Assembly: GCA_037140375.1 (NCBI GenBank)
Contig: JBAXER010000105.1
Location: 1 to 7,171, forward strand
Direction: 5' to 3'
Origin: WLMZ01 sp037140375
Lineage (GTDB): Bacteria; Actinomycetota; Acidimicrobiia; Acidimicrobiales; Ilumatobacteraceae
DNA length: 7,171 bases
In this document: piece after piece, positions 4,738 to 7,171 of the stretch
Numbering within the stretch: position 1 is the stretch's first letter
Layout: every line of letters begins with the position of its first letter
Made by a program: the position numbers and the translations under genes
The notes under the pieces: generated by a model
What the model was told of the DNA's origin: nothing
Database searches by the model: none
Seen by the model: the letters and a program-made list of their open reading frames with translations, nothing else

Positions 4738-6090
4738 ATGTCAACTACCGAAGACCTTCCCGTTCATCTCCGCGGCAACGGCGCCCCGGTGTACGAAGAG
4801 CAGACACTCACCAACGTGCGCGTCACCGGCCACATTCCGGCCGAACTCAACGGCCGCTACTTGCGCAATGGCGCCAACCCAATCACGGGCATGAGCGACC
4901 ACCCATTTCTGGGCGACGGAATGATCCACGGCGTGCGCCTACGCGATGGCAATGCCGAGTGGTACCGCAACCGCTACGTGCAGACACCCTTTATGAGCGA
5001 CCCTGATCGAGTCATCATCGACATGGGCGCAAGCCTCACCGACATGACCCAGTCGAAGGCCAACACCAACGTGATTGGTCACGCGGGCATGATTCTGGCG
5101 CTCGAAGAAGGCCACTTCCCCTATGCGCTCAACGGCAACCTCGACACGCTCGGACCGACGAGTTTCGATGGCGTGCTCACCGGCCCATTCACGGCGCACC
5201 CCAAGACGTGTCCTGCCACTGGCGAACTGATTGCCTTTGGATACTCGATGCTCGAGCCATACCTCACCTACCTGCGCGTGAGCGCCGACGGCAAGCTTGT
5301 GCAGAAAGAGAACATCACCGTTGGCGGCCCAACGATGATGCACGACTTCAACATCACGCGTAACCACGTGATCTTCATGGACCTGCCGGCCGTGTTCGAC
5401 ATCGACCTCGCCATCCGCGGCGAGATGCCCATCACATGGGGACACAACTACCCGGCGCGCCTTGGCGTGATGCCCCGCAACGGAAACGACTCGAACGTCA
5501 CCTGGTACGACATCAACCCGTGCTACGTGTTCCATCCAATGAACGCATACGAAGACGGCACCAAGATCGTGCTCGACGTTGCTCGACTCGATCACATCTG
5601 GCGCGATAGCCCGATGGACTTCCCACCGCCATCGCTGTATCGCTGGACCATCGACACGGTTACCGGCCGCGTTGCCGAAGAGCAGATCGATGACACCCCC
5701 GCCGAGTTCCCACGCGTGGCCGACTCGGTCATTGGTCAGCGCCATCGTTACGGCTACATGGCAGCAGTGCCTTCGAACGATGCGTTCGCAAACCCATCGC
5801 TCTGCGACGGCACGATCCTGAAGTACGACCGGCTCACCGGCGAGCGCACGTCTATCGAACTCGGCAAAGGACGCATGCCCGGCGAATCTGTTTTCGTGCC
5901 AGCGGCTGGCGGAGTGAACGAAGACGACGGCTACCTGATGACCTACGTGTACAACGCCTCGAGCGACACCAGCGACATGGTCATCCTCGACGCCGCCACG
6001 ATGAGCAACGAACCCATCGCATCAGTGCACCTGCCGCGCATTCCATTTGGCTTCCACGGCAACTGGGTCGATGCGTCGGTCGCCGACTAG
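4738..6090 (+). CDS. Carotenoid-cleavage/lignostilbene-type dioxygenase (CCD/RPE65 family)
   Basis: The 450-residue protein is a non-haem Fe(II) oxygenase with the seven-bladed propeller fold, which splits an alkene C=C with O2 into two carbonyl products. The four iron histidines are visible: His154 (FTAHPK), His202 (MMHDFNIT), His266 (VFHPMNAYED) and His440 (GFHGNWV). The three second-shell glutamates also fit: Glu124 (ALEEG), Glu323 (PAEFPRV) and Glu383 (PGESVFVP). The N-terminal GRYLRNGANP (39-48) and FLGDGMIHGV (57-66) are family signatures. Length is normal and no signal peptide is seen. Substrates in this family range from carotenoids and apocarotenoids to stilbenes and isoeugenol. Where phenol-cleaving members have a Lys just before the first Glu, this protein has Glu123 (alignment from memory), which argues mildly against a 4-hydroxystilbene substrate. 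It lies 43 bp after the split-barrel gene; a hairpin at 6127-6142 follows. Confidence 0.95.
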   Translation: MSTTEDLPVHLRGNGAPVYEEQTLTNVRVTGHIPAELNGRYLRNGANPITGMSDHPFLGDGMIHGVRLRDGNAEWYRNRYVQTPFMSDPDRVIIDMGASLTDMTQSKANTNVIGHAGMILALEEGHFPYALNGNLDTLGPTSFDGVLTGPFTAHPKTCPATGELIAFGYSMLEPYLTYLRVSADGKLVQKENITVGGPTMMHDFNITRNHVIFMDLPAVFDIDLAIRGEMPITWGHNYPARLGVMPRNGNDSNVTWYDINPCYVFHPMNAYEDGTKIVLDVARLDHIWRDSPMDFPPPSLYRWTIDTVTGRVAEEQIDDTPAEFPRVADSVIGQRHRYGYMAAVPSNDAFANPSLCDGTILKYDRLTGERTSIELGKGRMPGESVFVPAAGGVNEDDGYLMTYVYNASSDTSDMVILDAATMSNEPIASVHLPRIPFGFHGNWVDASVAD

Positions 6091-6113
6091 GACCGCCATT
6101 CGAGAGAGCAGAA

Positions 6114-6155
6114 ATGAGTACGGTTACCCCAACGCCTTGGGGGGCTGGCAAGTAA
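6114..6155 (+). CDS. Possible 13-codon mini-ORF or leader peptide
   Basis: ATG at 6114 opens a frame reading MSTVTPTPWGAGK and stops with TAA at 6153. It is in the same frame as the downstream lipoprotein gene (6198), and the hairpin 6127-6142 lies inside it. A weak purine-rich stretch (GAGAGAGCAGAA) precedes it. It could be a leader peptide whose translation opens the hairpin, or simply chance. I know no family for it. Confidence 0.2.
   Translation: MSTVTPTPWGAGK
6127..6142 (+). terminator. Perfect hairpin CCCCAA-CGCC-TTGGGG after the dioxygenase gene
   Basis: Six paired bases around a tetraloop start 36 nt after the dioxygenase stop. No T-run follows (GGCTGG comes next), so this is at best a U-less terminator or an attenuator. 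A second small hairpin, TCGGC-AGC-GCCGA at 6159-6171, follows before the next gene. The fold is certain from base pairing; the role is a guess. Confidence 0.4.
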
Positions 6156-6185
6156 ACCTCGGCAGCGCCGATGTTCGAGATATTT

Positions 6186-6191
6186 GGGGGA
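6186..6191 (+). promoter_or_regulatory. Ribosome binding site deciding the lipoprotein start
   Basis: GGGGGA lies 6 nt before the ATG at 6198. This favours 6198 over an in-frame ATG at 6171, which has no such site, and over the ATG at 6234, which would shorten the basic part of the signal peptide. Confidence 0.65.
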
Positions 6192-6197
6192 ACCATC

Positions 6198-7171
6198 ATG
6201 AACACAGCACAACGCAATATCGGTCGGCGATCGATGACACGTTTCACGTTGAGCGCGGGCCTGGCGGCCATCGCGCTGCTCGGCTCTGCTTGTAGCAGCG
6301 ACAGCACGAGCGCGCCTGCCTCATCGGCGACATCGGCCACCACCGCCGATACCGCAACCGACGGTACCGACGGCACGGGCCCGGCGAACACCGCCACCAC
6401 GGGCGCCGAGCTCGGGCCCGCCACCGGCGAGAAGCTGCTCATTGGCTTGGTCAATACCGAGGGAACCCCGGGCATCGACTTCCCTGACATCCGCAAGGAC
6501 ATCATGGCCACCACCGACTATCTCAATGCGCACGGCGGCTACGGCGGCCGACCCATCGAGTACGTGCCGTGCATCGCCAAGGGCACCCCCGAGTCGTCGC
6601 AGGCTTGCGCACAAGAGCTCGTGGGCAAAAAGGTCGAGCTGATTCTGCTGGGTCTCGATCTCTTTCCCGACTACAAGACCTACACGTCGGCCAGCATTCC
6701 GGTCATCGGCGTGCTGCCAATTCTTCCCCCCGACTACAACGCCGACGCGCTGTTCATCACCGGTGGTAATGCCACGGTGATGTCGGCCGCAGCGGTCGTG
6801 GCGCGAGACCACTTCAACGCAAAAACGGCCAGCATCATCTCGAGCAGCAACGCTGGCTCGGCGCAAAGTGCGGCTGCGGTGCAAGCCTCGCTCAATGTGG
6901 CTGGCATCAAGTCGAAGCTCGTAACTGGTGGCGACGGCGAGACCGACGCTGGCTTTCAGGGCCTGATGCGTGAGGCTGCCAAAGACAAGCCCGACGTGAT
7001 CATCTCGCTCTACGCCGACTCTGGTTGCATCGGCTCGATGCGCGGCCGCGCGGCGCTCGGCATCACCATTCCCGTGATCACCACCGGCATCTGTTCGAGC
7101 AAAGAAGTGCTCAAGGAAGTCGGCGACGACGCCGTTGGCTGGGTGTTCGCCGGTGTGAACGAAAGCGTCGA
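6198..7171 (+). CDS. Lipoprotein substrate-binding protein of a branched-chain-type ABC transporter (3' end outside window)
   Basis: 324 residues are visible and the frame is still open at the window edge. Residues 1-32 form a signal peptide: a basic start with Arg10-Arg11, a hydrophobic core TLSAGLAAIALLG (17-29), then LLGSAC with Cys32 as the likely lipidated residue. The -3 position is Gly, so the lipobox is not ideal. A long Ser/Thr/Ala/Asp/Gly linker (33-77) would hold the domain off the membrane. From 79 on the fold is type-1 periplasmic-binding (Leu/Ile/Val-binding, Peripla_BP_6): LLIGLVNTEG (80-89), TTDYLNAHGGYGGRPIEYV (105-123), ACAQELVGKKVELIL (136-150), IPVIGVLP (167-174), KTASIIS (209-215) and PDVIIS (265-270). 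Such proteins capture amino acids, amides or aromatic acids outside the cell for an ABC importer. No permease or ATPase is in view. The RR pair could mark Tat export, but the motif is weak. Ligand unknown. Confidence 0.9.
   Translation, partial: MNTAQRNIGRRSMTRFTLSAGLAAIALLGSACSSDSTSAPASSATSATTADTATDGTDGTGPANTATTGAELGPATGEKLLIGLVNTEGTPGIDFPDIRKDIMATTDYLNAHGGYGGRPIEYVPCIAKGTPESSQACAQELVGKKVELILLGLDLFPDYKTYTSASIPVIGVLPILPPDYNADALFITGGNATVMSAAAVVARDHFNAKTASIISSSNAGSAQSAAAVQASLNVAGIKSKLVTGGDGETDAGFQGLMREAAKDKPDVIISLYADSGCIGSMRGRAALGITIPVITTGICSSKEVLKEVGDDAVGWVFAGVNESV

Noticed and set aside
4939..5745. 268-codon open frame on the minus strand inside the dioxygenase gene
   Set aside because: It is antisense to a gene whose iron ligands are all intact, its translation is rich in His/Val/Glu typical of a shadow frame, and it shows no family motif.
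5981..6514. 177-codon minus-strand frame across the dioxygenase end and lipoprotein start
   Set aside because: Its Ser/Val/Ala-rich product mirrors the lipoprotein linker on the other strand; no motif and no ribosome site.
6321..6884. 187-codon minus-strand frame inside the lipoprotein gene
   Set aside because: It lies opposite a clear periplasmic-binding fold and has composition typical of a shadow frame.

Overview
The window looks like a stretch of a high-GC (about 60 % by eye) actinobacterial chromosome. Three things suggest this: actinobacterial-type flavin/split-barrel enzymes, GTGA and TGATG gene overlaps, and two genes with no Shine-Dalgarno but a TANNNT hexamer exactly 7 nt before their ATG (a leaderless layout). 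An Acidimicrobiia-like host is my guess from the gene mix; the sequence does not prove it. I see no tRNA, rRNA, CRISPR, IS element or phage gene.

Layout. Two gene blocks diverge from a 93-bp region (3416-3508) that carries a perfect 6-5-6 inverted repeat, a likely TetR operator. Leftward (minus strand) run a short-chain dehydrogenase (SDR, 2657-3415), a zinc-free medium-chain alkenal/enone reductase-like protein (MDR, 1644-2657, stop/start overlapping TGATG), a YdhF-like aldo/keto reductase (AKR, 620-1543) and an SsuD-like flavin-dependent monooxygenase (1-623, cut by the window edge, GTGA overlap with the AKR). A 39-bp near-perfect inverted repeat sits 6 nt after the MDR stop, and a leaderless-type promoter precedes the AKR, so SDR-MDR and AKR-monooxygenase may be two transcription units. 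Rightward (plus strand) run the TetR regulator (3509-4126), a pyridoxamine-phosphate-oxidase-like split-barrel protein (4185-4694), a carotenoid-cleavage/lignostilbene-type dioxygenase (CCD, 4738-6090) and a lipoprotein substrate-binding protein of the branched-chain amino-acid/amide type (6198 to the window end, cut). The 107 bp before the last gene hold a perfect 6-bp-stem hairpin, a second small hairpin and a 13-codon mini-ORF.

How it may work together (inference). The dioxygenase would split an alkene into two carbonyl products. The MDR protein belongs to a group that reduces alpha,beta-unsaturated aldehydes and ketones, which is what cleavage of an apocarotenoid or terpenoid polyene gives. 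The AKR and SDR would interconvert carbonyls and alcohols, the flavin monooxygenase would oxidise further, and the binding protein would feed an importer. Taken together this reads as a small TetR-controlled catabolic locus for an isoprenoid- or phenylpropene-like compound. Each enzyme family is well supported; the substrate and the joint pathway are not shown by the sequence.
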